Shown here: positions 1 to 6,677 of the stretch, one piece after another
Numbering within the stretch: the first letter of the stretch is position 1
Layout: every line of letters starts with the position of its first letter
NCBI GenBank assembly: GCA_023415075.1
Contig: JAEZLU010000220.1
Location: forward strand, 1-11,630
Direction: 5' to 3'
Length of the DNA stretch: 11,630 nt
Origin: Bacillota bacterium
Lineage (GTDB): Bacteria > Bacillota > Negativicutes > Sporomusales > UBA7701
Made by a program: the position numbers and the translations under genes
Notes under the pieces: model-generated
What the model was told of the DNA's origin: nothing
Seen by the model: only the letters and a program-made list of their open reading frames with translations
Database searches by the model: none

Positions 1-117
1 GGTGACGGGATTGTAAATCATGTCGATTGGCAGGTCGTTGTTCACCCGACAGGCGACGGTGCACGAATGGCAGCCGACACAATGCTTGAGATCGAATACG
101 ATAGCATAGCGCGCCAT
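1..117 (-). CDS. 4Fe-4S ferredoxin-type electron-transfer subunit (DmsB/PhsB-like), N-terminal part
   Basis: This is the first 39 codons of a protein that continues past the left edge. The residues show an N-terminal Cys-x2-Cys-x2-Cys-x3-Cys cluster motif at C13, C16, C19 and C23, within the context DLKHCVGCHSC. That arrangement is typical of the iron-sulfur subunits that pair with DMSO-reductase-family molybdoenzymes. The ATG at 117-115 follows AAAGGAGGG by a short spacer, and the stop of the molybdoenzyme gene lies only one base upstream, so the two are one transcriptional unit and probably translationally coupled. It presumably moves electrons between the Mo enzyme and a partner encoded further left, such as a membrane anchor or a soluble donor, which cannot be seen here. 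No signal peptide is present. Family assignment is firm; the exact partner is unknown. Confidence 0.9.
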   Translation of the reverse strand, partial: MARYAIVFDLKHCVGCHSCTVACRVNNDLPIDMIYNPVT

Positions 118-118
118 G

Positions 119-2353
119 CTACTGGCCCTCCTTTCCCGCATCCGCCTTGTAAACTTTGCACAACAGGCCCCGGTTGGCCCAGGTGCCGCTGAGGGGATCG
201 CAGTGCTCGTCGGCGGTGCTTGTAAGCACGTTGGTGTTGGCCTCCAGGCAGCCGCCGAGTTCGGGTTCGTTCATGCTCCGCTCCGGGAACCACCAGCCGC
301 GCTCGGTCACGATAACCCGCGGGGCGACTCCCTGAGTAAGCGAGGCTTTCTGCTTTATCCGGCCGCGGCGGGTCTCAATAAAGACCCAGTCGCCGTCGGC
401 GATGCCAAGCTCGGCCGCGGTGGCCGGGTTGATCTCGACGTGCGGCTCATGGCGTAGAAACCGCAACTCTTTTATCTGAAAGTGCTCGGAATGATGGAAA
501 GGCATGAAGCCGTTGCCGGTGGTCAGGACTAGCGGGTATTCCTTGGCCAGCTCCGGATCGTCCACCTCGTTTTCGGCCGGTCCGCAGTACTCGGGCAGCG
601 GCGGATAGCCAAGCTCCTTTAGGGTTGACGAATAAAGCTCGACTTTTCCCGACGGCGTGCCGAAGCCCATCCGCTTGTATTTGAAGTACTCCCGCTCCGG
701 GAAGTGGAAGCGGTATTGCTCGACGAACTCGTCATAGCTTTCGGCGCCGTAGCCCAGCGGCTCGAGACGGTAATTATAGGCGTCCTCCACCGTCGCCCAC
801 GGCCACATCTCGGCCTGGCCGAAGCGCAGGCCCAGATCGCGCCAGAAATTATAGTCGTTGTGCCGTTCGTACATGGGCTGGATGGCCCGCTGGGACGCCA
901 GGAGGAAGTCGGCGCAGCCGTAGGAGTTGGTGATTGTCGGCCGTTCCAGGGCGCCGGCGATCGGCAGCACGTAGTCGGAGAGCGCGGCCGTCGGCGTCAT
1001 CCAGTACTCGCAGGTCACCAGGAAATCGACCTTACGCAGGGCCTCCAGCGTCGTCCCGCTCTGGCCGTAGGAGTTGACCGGGTTGGTGGCCGATACCAGC
1101 AGGGCTTTGATGGGGTAAGGCTCGCCGGTGAGGATGGCGTTGAAGACGGTGGGCGGATGGGCTTCGCACATCCACTCGGCGGTCGGCGCCTTGCCCCAGT
1201 GCTTTTTCGTCAGTTCGGCGATGCGGCTGTAGCCGGGCCAGGTAACGAGTTTATAGCGGTCGGCGCCGAGCTGCTTGGCCTTTTGTTCTTCCGGCAGCAG
1301 GTCGTTGGCTTCCATTTCCTCGTCGGTGATGGAGTCCTGGCTGGGGCCGGTTAAGAGGTCGGAGCCGGGGCAGTCGAGGTTGCCGGTAACCGCCCGCAGA
1401 AGAGCGCGGGCGTGCATGGCCGCCCCGGCCGATTTGCCCAGCTGGTCGATGGCCACGCCCCACTGGATGTTGCCCGGCTTGCTGGTCGCGTACATGTAGG
1501 CGGCTTCGCGGATCTTTTCGGGCGTAAGCCAGGTAAGCGGCGCCGCCCACTCGGGGGTGAACTGTTCGATATGGTCGGCCAGCTCGCCGAAGCCTTCGCA
1601 GTATTCGGTAACGAATTCGGGGTCGTAAAGACCCTCGGTGATTATGACGTTAAGCCAGGCCAGCGCCAGCGCCAGGTCGGAGCCGGGCCGGAGCGGCAGC
1701 CAGAGGTCGGCCTTGGCGGCCGTTTCTGTGAAGCGGGGGTCGATGACGATAACCTTGAGCCCCTTGGCCTGCAGTTCGCTGATGTGGTGCATTTCCGGCA
1801 TGCTCGAGGCCCCGGGGTTTTGCCCCCACAGCACCAGGCAGCGGCTGGCCCCCAGGTCGAGGTCGAACGGGCACCAGCCATAAATGGCCGTTTCCACCAT
1901 GAAGGTGGGGATCCAGCACAGATGGGAGTTGTGGAAGCAGTTGGGGCTGCCGAAGATGTTCATGAACCGGCGCCGGGCCCAGTCGTCGGTACGGGCGGTG
2001 CCCCCGGCCGTCGCCACCGCTTCGGCGCCGTATTCGTCACGGATGGCCACCAGCTTGGCAGCGATCTCGTCTAGGGCCTGATCCCAGGAGATTCGCTCCC
2101 ATTTGCCCTCGCCGCGCTTGCCGACCCGTTTCAGCGGATAATTGACGCGGGCGGGATGGTCAAGATGCTTGAGGGCAACATTGCCCCGGCAGCAAAGGCC
2201 GCCCTGGTTGGTGGGAAAGTCGGGGTCGCCTTCGATGGCCAGCACCCGGCCGTCCTTGACGTAGGCCAGCACCCCGCAATTCTGGTGGCAGAAGTAACAG
2301 CACGATTTCTTTATTTCCAGGCCCTCCTGCTGCAAATCGACGTTTTTGCTCAT
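119..2353 (-). CDS. Molybdopterin (Mo-bis-MGD) oxidoreductase, DMSO reductase family, no Tat signal
   Basis: A complete 744-aa catalytic subunit. The N-terminal Fe4S4 motif is C19-x2-C22-x3-C26-x27-C54, followed by the usual basic residue and Gly. The Mo ligand is predicted to be C146 (NSHLCW), aligning with the Cys region of acetylene hydratase and of thiosulfate/polysulfide reductases. The central molybdopterin domain has LWGQNPG near residue 177 and a Rossmann-like VIVIDPR segment. The C-terminal dinucleotide-binding domain begins around residue 610 (YPLVLTTGNG) and ends with the ANTN and CDP-x-SG elements. There is no twin-arginine leader, so the enzyme should be cytoplasmic. The start overlaps the upstream transporter stop as ATGA. 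Length matches acetylene-hydratase-like and short PhsA-like enzymes. Possible reactions include reduction, hydroxyl transfer or hydration of an organic compound, or sulfur-compound reduction. The family is certain; the substrate is not. Confidence 0.93.
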   Translation of the reverse strand: MSKNVDLQQEGLEIKKSCCYFCHQNCGVLAYVKDGRVLAIEGDPDFPTNQGGLCCRGNVALKHLDHPARVNYPLKRVGKRGEGKWERISWDQALDEIAAKLVAIRDEYGAEAVATAGGTARTDDWARRRFMNIFGSPNCFHNSHLCWIPTFMVETAIYGWCPFDLDLGASRCLVLWGQNPGASSMPEMHHISELQAKGLKVIVIDPRFTETAAKADLWLPLRPGSDLALALAWLNVIITEGLYDPEFVTEYCEGFGELADHIEQFTPEWAAPLTWLTPEKIREAAYMYATSKPGNIQWGVAIDQLGKSAGAAMHARALLRAVTGNLDCPGSDLLTGPSQDSITDEEMEANDLLPEEQKAKQLGADRYKLVTWPGYSRIAELTKKHWGKAPTAEWMCEAHPPTVFNAILTGEPYPIKALLVSATNPVNSYGQSGTTLEALRKVDFLVTCEYWMTPTAALSDYVLPIAGALERPTITNSYGCADFLLASQRAIQPMYERHNDYNFWRDLGLRFGQAEMWPWATVEDAYNYRLEPLGYGAESYDEFVEQYRFHFPEREYFKYKRMGFGTPSGKVELYSSTLKELGYPPLPEYCGPAENEVDDPELAKEYPLVLTTGNGFMPFHHSEHFQIKELRFLRHEPHVEINPATAAELGIADGDWVFIETRRGRIKQKASLTQGVAPRVIVTERGWWFPERSMNEPELGGCLEANTNVLTSTADEHCDPLSGTWANRGLLCKVYKADAGKEGQ

Positions 2354-3636
2354 GTTGCCTCCCTCGCTTCAGCGCCTGATTTCGCTCCCGCCGCTGCGGC
2401 AGGAGCGCTACTCTGCGCCGTCAGCCGGGCGGCCGTTTTGTTCCAGTACAGCCTGAACGCCCCAAATATCAGGAGACCGGCCAGGTTGAGGAATATCGCG
2501 ATAAAGAATGCCTGCGAATAACCCCCATAGGCCTGTTTGGCCACGGCCGCCAGCAGGGGGCCGACATAGGCGGCGAGCGCCACCGTCAGGAACAGGATGC
2601 CGAAATTCACGCCAAGGTTTTTGGTGCCGAAAAGGTCGGCGGTAAACGGAGCGATCAGGGCCATGAACCCGCCGTAGCATAGGCCCAGGACGGCCACCAC
2701 GCCGACAAGGGGATAATAGCTCGTCACCATGGTCATCGCACCCATGCCGGCACCGCCCAGGATGAACAGCACCACCACCACGGCGTTACGGCCGATCTTA
2801 TCCGATATCCAGCCCCAGCAGACCCGGCCCCCGGTGTTGAATACGGCCAGCAGACCCACGACAACCGCCGCCTCTTGCGGCGTTATCCTGGCCAAATCCT
2901 GGGCGATGGGCGAAGCGTGGCCGATCAGCATCATGCCGTTGATGTAGCCGAGGGTAAGCATGCCGGCCAAAAAGGAGAACGCCGGATCTTTCAGCATCTG
3001 GCGCCACGTTTTTTCCACCCCGTAGCTGACCTGCAGGGCGGGAGCCGGCGTCCACCCCGCGGGGCGGTAGCCGTCCGGCGCGGTGGCGATCAGCCGCGAA
3101 GCCGCGCCCACCACGACGATGATGACGACACCCAGTATCTTCAGGGTGGTCAAAATCCCGAACTGGGCCACCAGGGCGACCGATACCGGCGCCCACATCA
3201 CCGGACCCACGCCGCAGCCGCCGGTCAGCAGCCCGGACGCCAGGCCCCGCCGGTCGGGAAAAAAGCGCACCATGTTGATCATCGTGCCGCCGGGATACAC
3301 CGTTCCCAGGCCCGCGCCCGCGAGGGCGGCGCACAGATAGAGCTGGAACAGCGACTGGATGAAGCCCATGCCGGCGATGCCGCTGCCGAAGAGCAGGCCT
3401 CCCAGCAGGACCAGTTGCCGCGGCTGCATGTAATCCAGCGCCTTGCCGGCAAATATCGCCGTCGTGCCGGCTGTTGACATTATGAGCGTAAATGATAACG
3501 ATACATCGGCCGGCGCCCAGTTGAACAAGCCGACCAACGGTTTCTGAAAAACGCTCCAGGCATAGGACAGGCCGGCGCACATGCTGGCAATCGTGCAGGC
3601 GACCAGCGATACCCATCTACGCGAGTCGTAGTTCAT
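2350..3636 (-). CDS. MFS transporter, OFA (oxalate/formate antiporter-like) family
   Basis: A 428-aa polytopic membrane protein with about twelve hydrophobic segments. The N-terminal pattern GLSYAWSVFQKPL, the following Gly-rich TM segments and the late SDKIGRN loop between TM segments match the OFA branch of the major facilitator superfamily, whose characterised members exchange small carboxylates. The ATG at 3636-3634 has a CGGAGGGG ribosome-binding site about eight bases upstream. The stop overlaps the molybdoenzyme start by four bases (ATGA), so uptake and catalysis are tightly coupled. It is the first gene of the operon and lies about 108 bases downstream of the predicted start of the sigma-54 promoter at 3755-3772. 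It probably imports the enzyme's substrate or exchanges substrate for product. Family assignment is confident; the cargo is inferred only as an organic anion. Confidence 0.88.
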   Translation of the reverse strand: MNYDSRRWVSLVACTIASMCAGLSYAWSVFQKPLVGLFNWAPADVSLSFTLIMSTAGTTAIFAGKALDYMQPRQLVLLGGLLFGSGIAGMGFIQSLFQLYLCAALAGAGLGTVYPGGTMINMVRFFPDRRGLASGLLTGGCGVGPVMWAPVSVALVAQFGILTTLKILGVVIIVVVGAASRLIATAPDGYRPAGWTPAPALQVSYGVEKTWRQMLKDPAFSFLAGMLTLGYINGMMLIGHASPIAQDLARITPQEAAVVVGLLAVFNTGGRVCWGWISDKIGRNAVVVVLFILGGAGMGAMTMVTSYYPLVGVVAVLGLCYGGFMALIAPFTADLFGTKNLGVNFGILFLTVALAAYVGPLLAAVAKQAYGGYSQAFFIAIFLNLAGLLIFGAFRLYWNKTAARLTAQSSAPAAAAGAKSGAEAREAT

Positions 3637-3660
3637 CCCCCAAACCCCTCCGAAACTAAT

Positions 3661-3682
3661 CTTGACTTACCTTGCTTGACTT
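3661..3682. repeat. 8-bp direct repeat in the transporter leader
   Basis: CTTGACTT occurs at 3661-3668 and again at 3675-3682, a 14-bp period. It lies in the untranslated leader of the OFA transporter, some 25-45 bases upstream of the start codon. It could be a protein-binding site or chance; there is no supporting copy elsewhere in the window. Confidence 0.4.
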
Positions 3683-3754
3683 TAAGCCTATCTGCTCCAC
3701 AGGATCGCCGTCCCGCTGCCGCCCCTCCCCCGCGGATCACCTGATTAATACCCT

Positions 3755-3772
3755 TGCAATAACCGTGCCAGC
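3755..3772 (-). promoter_or_regulatory. Sigma-54 (-24/-12) promoter of the transporter/Mo-enzyme operon
   Basis: On the minus strand the sequence is GCTGGCACGGTTATTGCA. It contains TGGCAC and TTGC with the invariant GG (3769-3768) and GC (3757-3756) exactly 12 bp apart, as the RpoN consensus requires. The predicted start is near 3744, giving a leader of about 108 bases to the OFA transporter ATG. A nearly identical promoter (17 of 18 bases) lies at 6630-6647 on the plus strand. The gene for a sigma-54 activator sits between the two. Confidence 0.92.
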
Positions 3773-3859
3773 CTGCCAGAAGGCGGAAGTCTGGGCGGCA
3801 CGGCTTGGTTTCGCCAGTAAAATCAGGCACACCGATCCCATTTTGATACATGCCGAGCT

Positions 3860-3896
3860 AAAAAAAAACAACGGACCGCTCCCCCGAAGCCGTCCG
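3860..3896 (-). terminator. Terminator-like hairpin with T-tract upstream of the sigma-54 promoter
   Basis: Read on the minus strand, CGGAC (3896-3892) and GTCCG (3876-3872) form an outer 5-bp stem. After a single mismatch, GCTTC (3890-3886) and GGAGC (3882-3878) form an inner 5-bp stem with a G-T wobble and a three-base loop. Two to three bases later comes a run of nine T (complement of A 3860-3868). This looks like a factor-independent terminator for leftward transcription entering from the activator side. It would insulate the sigma-54 promoter. It lies between the shared upstream block and the promoter. In the plus direction the T-run is further away and the signal is weaker. Confidence 0.5.
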
Positions 3897-3903
3897 ATCA
3901 GTT

Positions 3904-3935
3904 CTTTTTTGCGATTGCTGTGTCATTTTAGGAAC
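3904..3935 (-). promoter_or_regulatory. Shared upstream activating sequence (candidate enhancer), left copy
   Basis: Read on the minus strand, this block begins GTTCCTAAAATGA and ends TCGCAAAAAAG with eight bases between. The same two cores with the same spacing occur at 6450-6481 on the plus strand, giving 28 identities in 32 positions. The block is centred about 175 bp upstream of the predicted sigma-54 transcription start and points toward the promoter, as its partner does. Position and duplication fit the binding site of the enhancer-binding protein encoded at 4177-6357. That the activator binds here is inference. Confidence 0.75.
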
Positions 3936-4015
3936 CGGCCGCGGCAGCGGCGGCCGTATAACCCATCCCATCCGCGCCCCGCCGGCCGCAGGATGAAAAA
4001 AGCTCCGCGGGCCGG
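3936..4015. repeat. GC-rich inverted repeats beside the left enhancer block
   Basis: A perfect 7-bp inverted repeat CGGCCGC / GCGGCCG is visible at about 3936-3954 with a seven-base loop. A second, CCGGCC (3982-3987) / GGCCGG (4010-4015), has a 22-base interior that includes a small extra GC pairing. Both directly adjoin the shared upstream block. They could be extra regulator sites, structured RNA elements, or GC-rich chance palindromes. There is no equivalent pair at the other sigma-54 promoter beyond a CCGCTGC stretch upstream of each block. Confidence 0.4.
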
Positions 4016-4060
4016 ATTCCGTCGAAAACTCCCTGTTTTTGTATTTTTTTGATAATTAAG

Positions 4061-4072
4061 AACTTATAAGTT
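4061..4072. promoter_or_regulatory. 12-bp perfect palindrome overlapping the activator's -35 (candidate operator)
   Basis: AACTTATAAGTT is its own reverse complement, and its last two bases are the first two of the -35 hexamer at 4071-4076. A protein bound here would block the promoter, so it is a candidate operator, possibly for autoregulation. In such AT-rich DNA a chance palindrome is also possible. Confidence 0.4.
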
Positions 4073-4099
4073 GAACTAATGGAGTTATAATAATATAAT
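4071..4099 (+). promoter_or_regulatory. Sigma-A type promoter of the sigma-54 activator gene
   Basis: TTGAAC at 4071-4076 and TATAAT at 4094-4099 are separated by 17 bp, a near-consensus vegetative promoter in a strongly AT-rich stretch. The predicted start is near 4106, giving a leader of about 70 bases before the GTG start at 4177. The activator would therefore be made constitutively or under simple repression, ready to act on the sigma-54 promoters. Confidence 0.8.
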
Positions 4100-4176
4100 T
4101 TGAGTAAGGCTAGTTTTTCTTATGTTTTAACCTTCTAACCTGTTCGAGGTAATTTTTTCCGCGAAGAGGAGGAATA

Positions 4177-6357
4177 GTGCAGGTGAGTACCATGAACGCC
4201 GGCACCGAATCCGCCGAGATGCAAGTGAATTTTTTCACCAGCGATGAACGTTCCAGGTCCGGATTGGGGGCCCATGAGCGTTGGCAAGCTTTGCGGCAAT
4301 ACAAGCAGGCCTTTTTGCAAAATGAAACCGAGGACCCTCGCACTCACCCATATATGGACCAGGAGGTCGCCGCCTCCTGGATCAGGTCCCGCCAGTTGGG
4401 AGTCAACCCTTACACGGTCGTCACCAGCCCCAACCTAAATCCCGAGCAATTGTCGAAACTGCTTGATCAGCACCGTCTACTGATAGATTTGACCAATTCT
4501 TTGACAAAATCTTTCCGCAATCTGCTTTTTTCCTGCGGTTACCTGCTATATCTCTTCGACAAAACCGGCGTCGTCCTTATGAATGAAGGGAACTGGAACA
4601 AGTTCCCTCCCATCCTCGCCGACCGCAACTCCCGCACAGGCATCGTCGCCGACGAGCATACCGAAGGCACCACAGCCCACGAACTGTGCTTCCGGCTCAA
4701 GCGCCCCGTACAGCTCTTGGGACCGGAGCATTACTGCGTCGCATTTCAGAACAGCATCGCTTCCGCGGCGCCGATCAAGGACGAAAACGGGGCAGTCCAG
4801 GCGGCCCTTGTCCTCTTAAGCCAGCCCCTGAGCGACCCGCCCGGGGAAGATACCCTGCGGAACCTTTGTATGCATAGTTTCGCTCTGACAAATTCGATAG
4901 CGGTCGCTATCGAAACTGGCCTGCAGCTGGCGAAGACAGTCAATGAGCTTTGCGACGCCAATCAGAAAGCCGTCGTGCTCGACAGCCATCTCAAGGCCAC
5001 CACCGACAAGCTCATGGCCGCTCACCATACCCTGAGTGCGACAATGGCGTTTGTCGAAGAGGGGATTGTCGCTGTAGACCGGACCGGAACAATAATCTTC
5101 GCCAACCGGGACGGAATGCGCTTTCTCAAGCTGAGGCACGAAGACGTCGGCAAGCGGAATATCCGGGAGTTTCTCGGTTACGACTCCTCGCTCATGGAAA
5201 TGGCCAAAAAAGGCGACATCGTTAAAACCGAAGAGCAGATCAGGGTGGGCAGCGACCGCTACCTTTCCTTCCAGGTGATTATCCGGCCGATCATCAATCA
5301 CCACACCGATGAATTGAACGTGGCCGTGTTCAAGCTGGTTTCCCACGACAAAGCCGCCGCACAGCAGGCCAACCGTTCCGGCGGCATAGCCGTTCATACT
5401 TTTGCCGACATCATTACAGAAAATCCCGAATTTAAAAGAACTATCGCCCTGGCCCAGCGCTTCGCCACCTCGGCGGAAAACATCATGTTGACCGGCGAAA
5501 GCGGCACCGGCAAGGAACTGTTCGCCCAGGCCATCCACAACGCCCATTGCCCGAACGGCCCCTTCATGGCCGTCAACTGTGCCGCCATGCCACGGGAACT
5601 CATAGGTAGCGAGCTGTTCGGCTATGAAGGCGGTAGTTTTACCGGCGCCGAGCGCAGCGGCCGGCCCGGCAAAATCGAGCTGGCCAACGGCGGGACCCTG
5701 TTCCTCGATGAAATTGGCGACATGCCGCTTGAACTGCAGGCCGTTCTGCTGAGAACCTTGGAAGATAAGCAGATAATGCGGGTCGGCGGCAGCCGCTATA
5801 AGAAAGTCGACTTCAGGGTAATCGTGGCCACCAACAAAGACCTCTACCAGATGGTCAAGAACAGCCAATTTCGCGAGGACCTGTACTTCCGGCTGTCGGT
5901 ACTGACGATCGACATTCCTTCCTTGCGCAATAGAACCGGCGATATCCAGCTTCTCACCAAATACTTCATCGAAAAGTACTGTCAGCGCCATGGCTGGAAG
6001 AGCCCTCAGATCAGCCCGGCAGTCCACAAGAAAATCGGCGAGTACAATTGGCCCGGCAACGTGCGCCAACTGGAAAATGCCGTCATCCATGCCGTCAACA
6101 CCGCCCAGGACGACATCATAAAGCCGGAAAACCTGCCAGGCTATATCCTGGCCGATACTGTCCAGTCCATCACCAGCGAACCGGCTGATTTCAACAACAA
6201 GCTTGGCGGGATTCTTTGCCTGGAGAAACTGGAAAGGGCCGCCATCGAGGCCGCCCTGCTTCATGCCAACAACTGCCCGCGCACGGCGGCCGAGGTGTTG
6301 GGAATAAGCCGTTCAACCCTGTACAGAAAACTGAAGGATTTCAAGATTGCCTATTAA
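4177..6357 (+). CDS. Sigma-54-dependent enhancer-binding protein, AcoR/DhaR-like (GAF-PAS-AAA+-HTH)
   Basis: A 726-aa activator. An N-terminal sensor contains the AASWxRSR element (residues 65-72) and a GAF-like domain (about 105-225) with the EGTTAHE and EHYC...SAAPI elements of the AcoR/DhaR group. A PAS domain follows (about 288-390). The AAA+ domain has Walker A GESGTGKE (440-447), Walker B LFLDE (508-512) and the FREDLYFRL segment (565-573). The sigma-54 contact loop reads GSFTGA (486-491), where GAFTGA is usual. A Fis-type helix-turn-helix ends the protein (about 690-722). A two-component receiver domain is absent, so a ligand is probably sensed directly. GTG 4177 has AGGAGG four bases upstream; GTG 4183 and ATG 4192 are alternative starts. 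It lies between two matching sigma-54 promoters that it probably activates. The family is certain; the ligand is unknown. Confidence 0.93.
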   Translation: MQVSTMNAGTESAEMQVNFFTSDERSRSGLGAHERWQALRQYKQAFLQNETEDPRTHPYMDQEVAASWIRSRQLGVNPYTVVTSPNLNPEQLSKLLDQHRLLIDLTNSLTKSFRNLLFSCGYLLYLFDKTGVVLMNEGNWNKFPPILADRNSRTGIVADEHTEGTTAHELCFRLKRPVQLLGPEHYCVAFQNSIASAAPIKDENGAVQAALVLLSQPLSDPPGEDTLRNLCMHSFALTNSIAVAIETGLQLAKTVNELCDANQKAVVLDSHLKATTDKLMAAHHTLSATMAFVEEGIVAVDRTGTIIFANRDGMRFLKLRHEDVGKRNIREFLGYDSSLMEMAKKGDIVKTEEQIRVGSDRYLSFQVIIRPIINHHTDELNVAVFKLVSHDKAAAQQANRSGGIAVHTFADIITENPEFKRTIALAQRFATSAENIMLTGESGTGKELFAQAIHNAHCPNGPFMAVNCAAMPRELIGSELFGYEGGSFTGAERSGRPGKIELANGGTLFLDEIGDMPLELQAVLLRTLEDKQIMRVGGSRYKKVDFRVIVATNKDLYQMVKNSQFREDLYFRLSVLTIDIPSLRNRTGDIQLLTKYFIEKYCQRHGWKSPQISPAVHKKIGEYNWPGNVRQLENAVIHAVNTAQDDIIKPENLPGYILADTVQSITSEPADFNNKLGGILCLEKLERAAIEAALLHANNCPRTAAEVLGISRSTLYRKLKDFKIAY

Positions 6358-6372
6358 GCCCGGGTTACCACC

Positions 6373-6406
6373 GGAAGGCCCCTCGCCAGAGGGGCCTTCC
6401 TTTTTT
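6373..6406 (+). terminator. Factor-independent terminator of the activator gene
   Basis: A perfect 12-bp stem, GGAAGGCCCCTC / GAGGGGCCTTCC, with a four-base loop GCCA is followed directly by six T. It starts 15 bases after the activator stop codon. It separates the activator transcript from the sigma-54 operon that follows. Confidence 0.95.
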
Positions 6407-6449
6407 CCCGGCAGCAGCGCCGCTCCGGCCCACCGCTGCGGCAATAAAA

Positions 6450-6481
6450 GTTCCTAAAATGATACTGGATTCGCAAAAAAG
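6450..6481 (+). promoter_or_regulatory. Shared upstream activating sequence (candidate enhancer), right copy
   Basis: It begins GTTCCTAAAATGA and ends TCGCAAAAAAG with eight bases between, and matches 28 of 32 positions of the block at 3904-3935 on the other strand. It is centred about 192 bp upstream of the predicted sigma-54 start near 6658 and has the same orientation relative to its promoter as the left copy. A 6-bp inverted repeat CTGGAT (6465-6470) / ATCCAG (6494-6499) overlaps its right half but is not kept in the left copy. Confidence 0.75.
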
Positions 6482-6527
6482 GATTGGCTCATTATCCAGC
6501 GACTTTCCTGCTATTCCAACTTATCAA

Positions 6528-6543
6528 CAAACCTGCGGGTTTG
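6528..6543. repeat. Short perfect inverted repeat between enhancer block and promoter
   Basis: CAAACC-TGCG-GGTTTG, centred about 122 bp upstream of the predicted sigma-54 start. This is a usual distance for an activator site, but no copy is found at the left promoter, so a role as binding site is weakly supported. Confidence 0.35.
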
Positions 6544-6629
6544 CCAAAAAGAGAATCGGCCAGCCGACCCGGGCGGTCGCCAGAAGCCCGCCAAGCCCTG
6601 TGTCAAGCCGTTTCGCCAATCGCGGCCCT

Positions 6630-6647
6630 GCTGGCACGTTTATTGCA
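6630..6647 (+). promoter_or_regulatory. Sigma-54 (-24/-12) promoter of the zinc-ribbon/TetR/MFS genes
   Basis: GCTGGCACGTTTATTGCA, with GG (6633-6634) and GC (6645-6646) 12 bp apart, is a textbook RpoN promoter. It differs at one base of 18 from the promoter at 3755-3772. The predicted start is near 6658, about 66 bases before the zinc-ribbon ATG. Confidence 0.92.
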
Positions 6648-6677
6648 TAATAATGGTAGCGTACCGATGTGCCGGGA

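Larger units (their letters stand above)
3637..4176. other. Divergent control region between the Mo-enzyme operon and the sigma-54 activator
   Basis: These 540 bp hold no convincing gene. Read from the transporter outward there are: a leader with an 8-bp direct repeat, a sigma-54 promoter (3755-3772), a hairpin with T-tract facing the promoter (3860-3896), a 32-bp block shared with the other flank of the activator (3904-3935), GC-rich inverted repeats (3936-4015), and then a sharply AT-rich stretch (about 4035-4135) with the activator's own sigma-A promoter. The switch from GC-rich to AT-rich composition at about 4030 marks the boundary between the two promoter zones. Confidence 0.8.

Noticed and set aside
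119..2353. Mo enzyme as a formate dehydrogenase
   Set aside because: The Mo-ligand region reads NSHLCW, without the C/U-H-x-P signature of formate dehydrogenases, and no NADH or hydrogenase partner is seen.
3672..4052. Open frame in the divergent control region, including a 19-codon end starting at ATG 3993
   Set aside because: It has no ribosome-binding site, its composition changes abruptly along its length, and it covers the sigma-54 promoter and the shared enhancer block, which explain this DNA better.
4816..6264. A 482-codon open frame on the minus strand opposite the activator
   Set aside because: It lies wholly antisense to a protein with intact GAF, PAS, AAA+ and HTH motifs, has no ribosome-binding site, and its translation shows no recognisable domain. 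High-GC coding DNA often leaves the antisense frame open.
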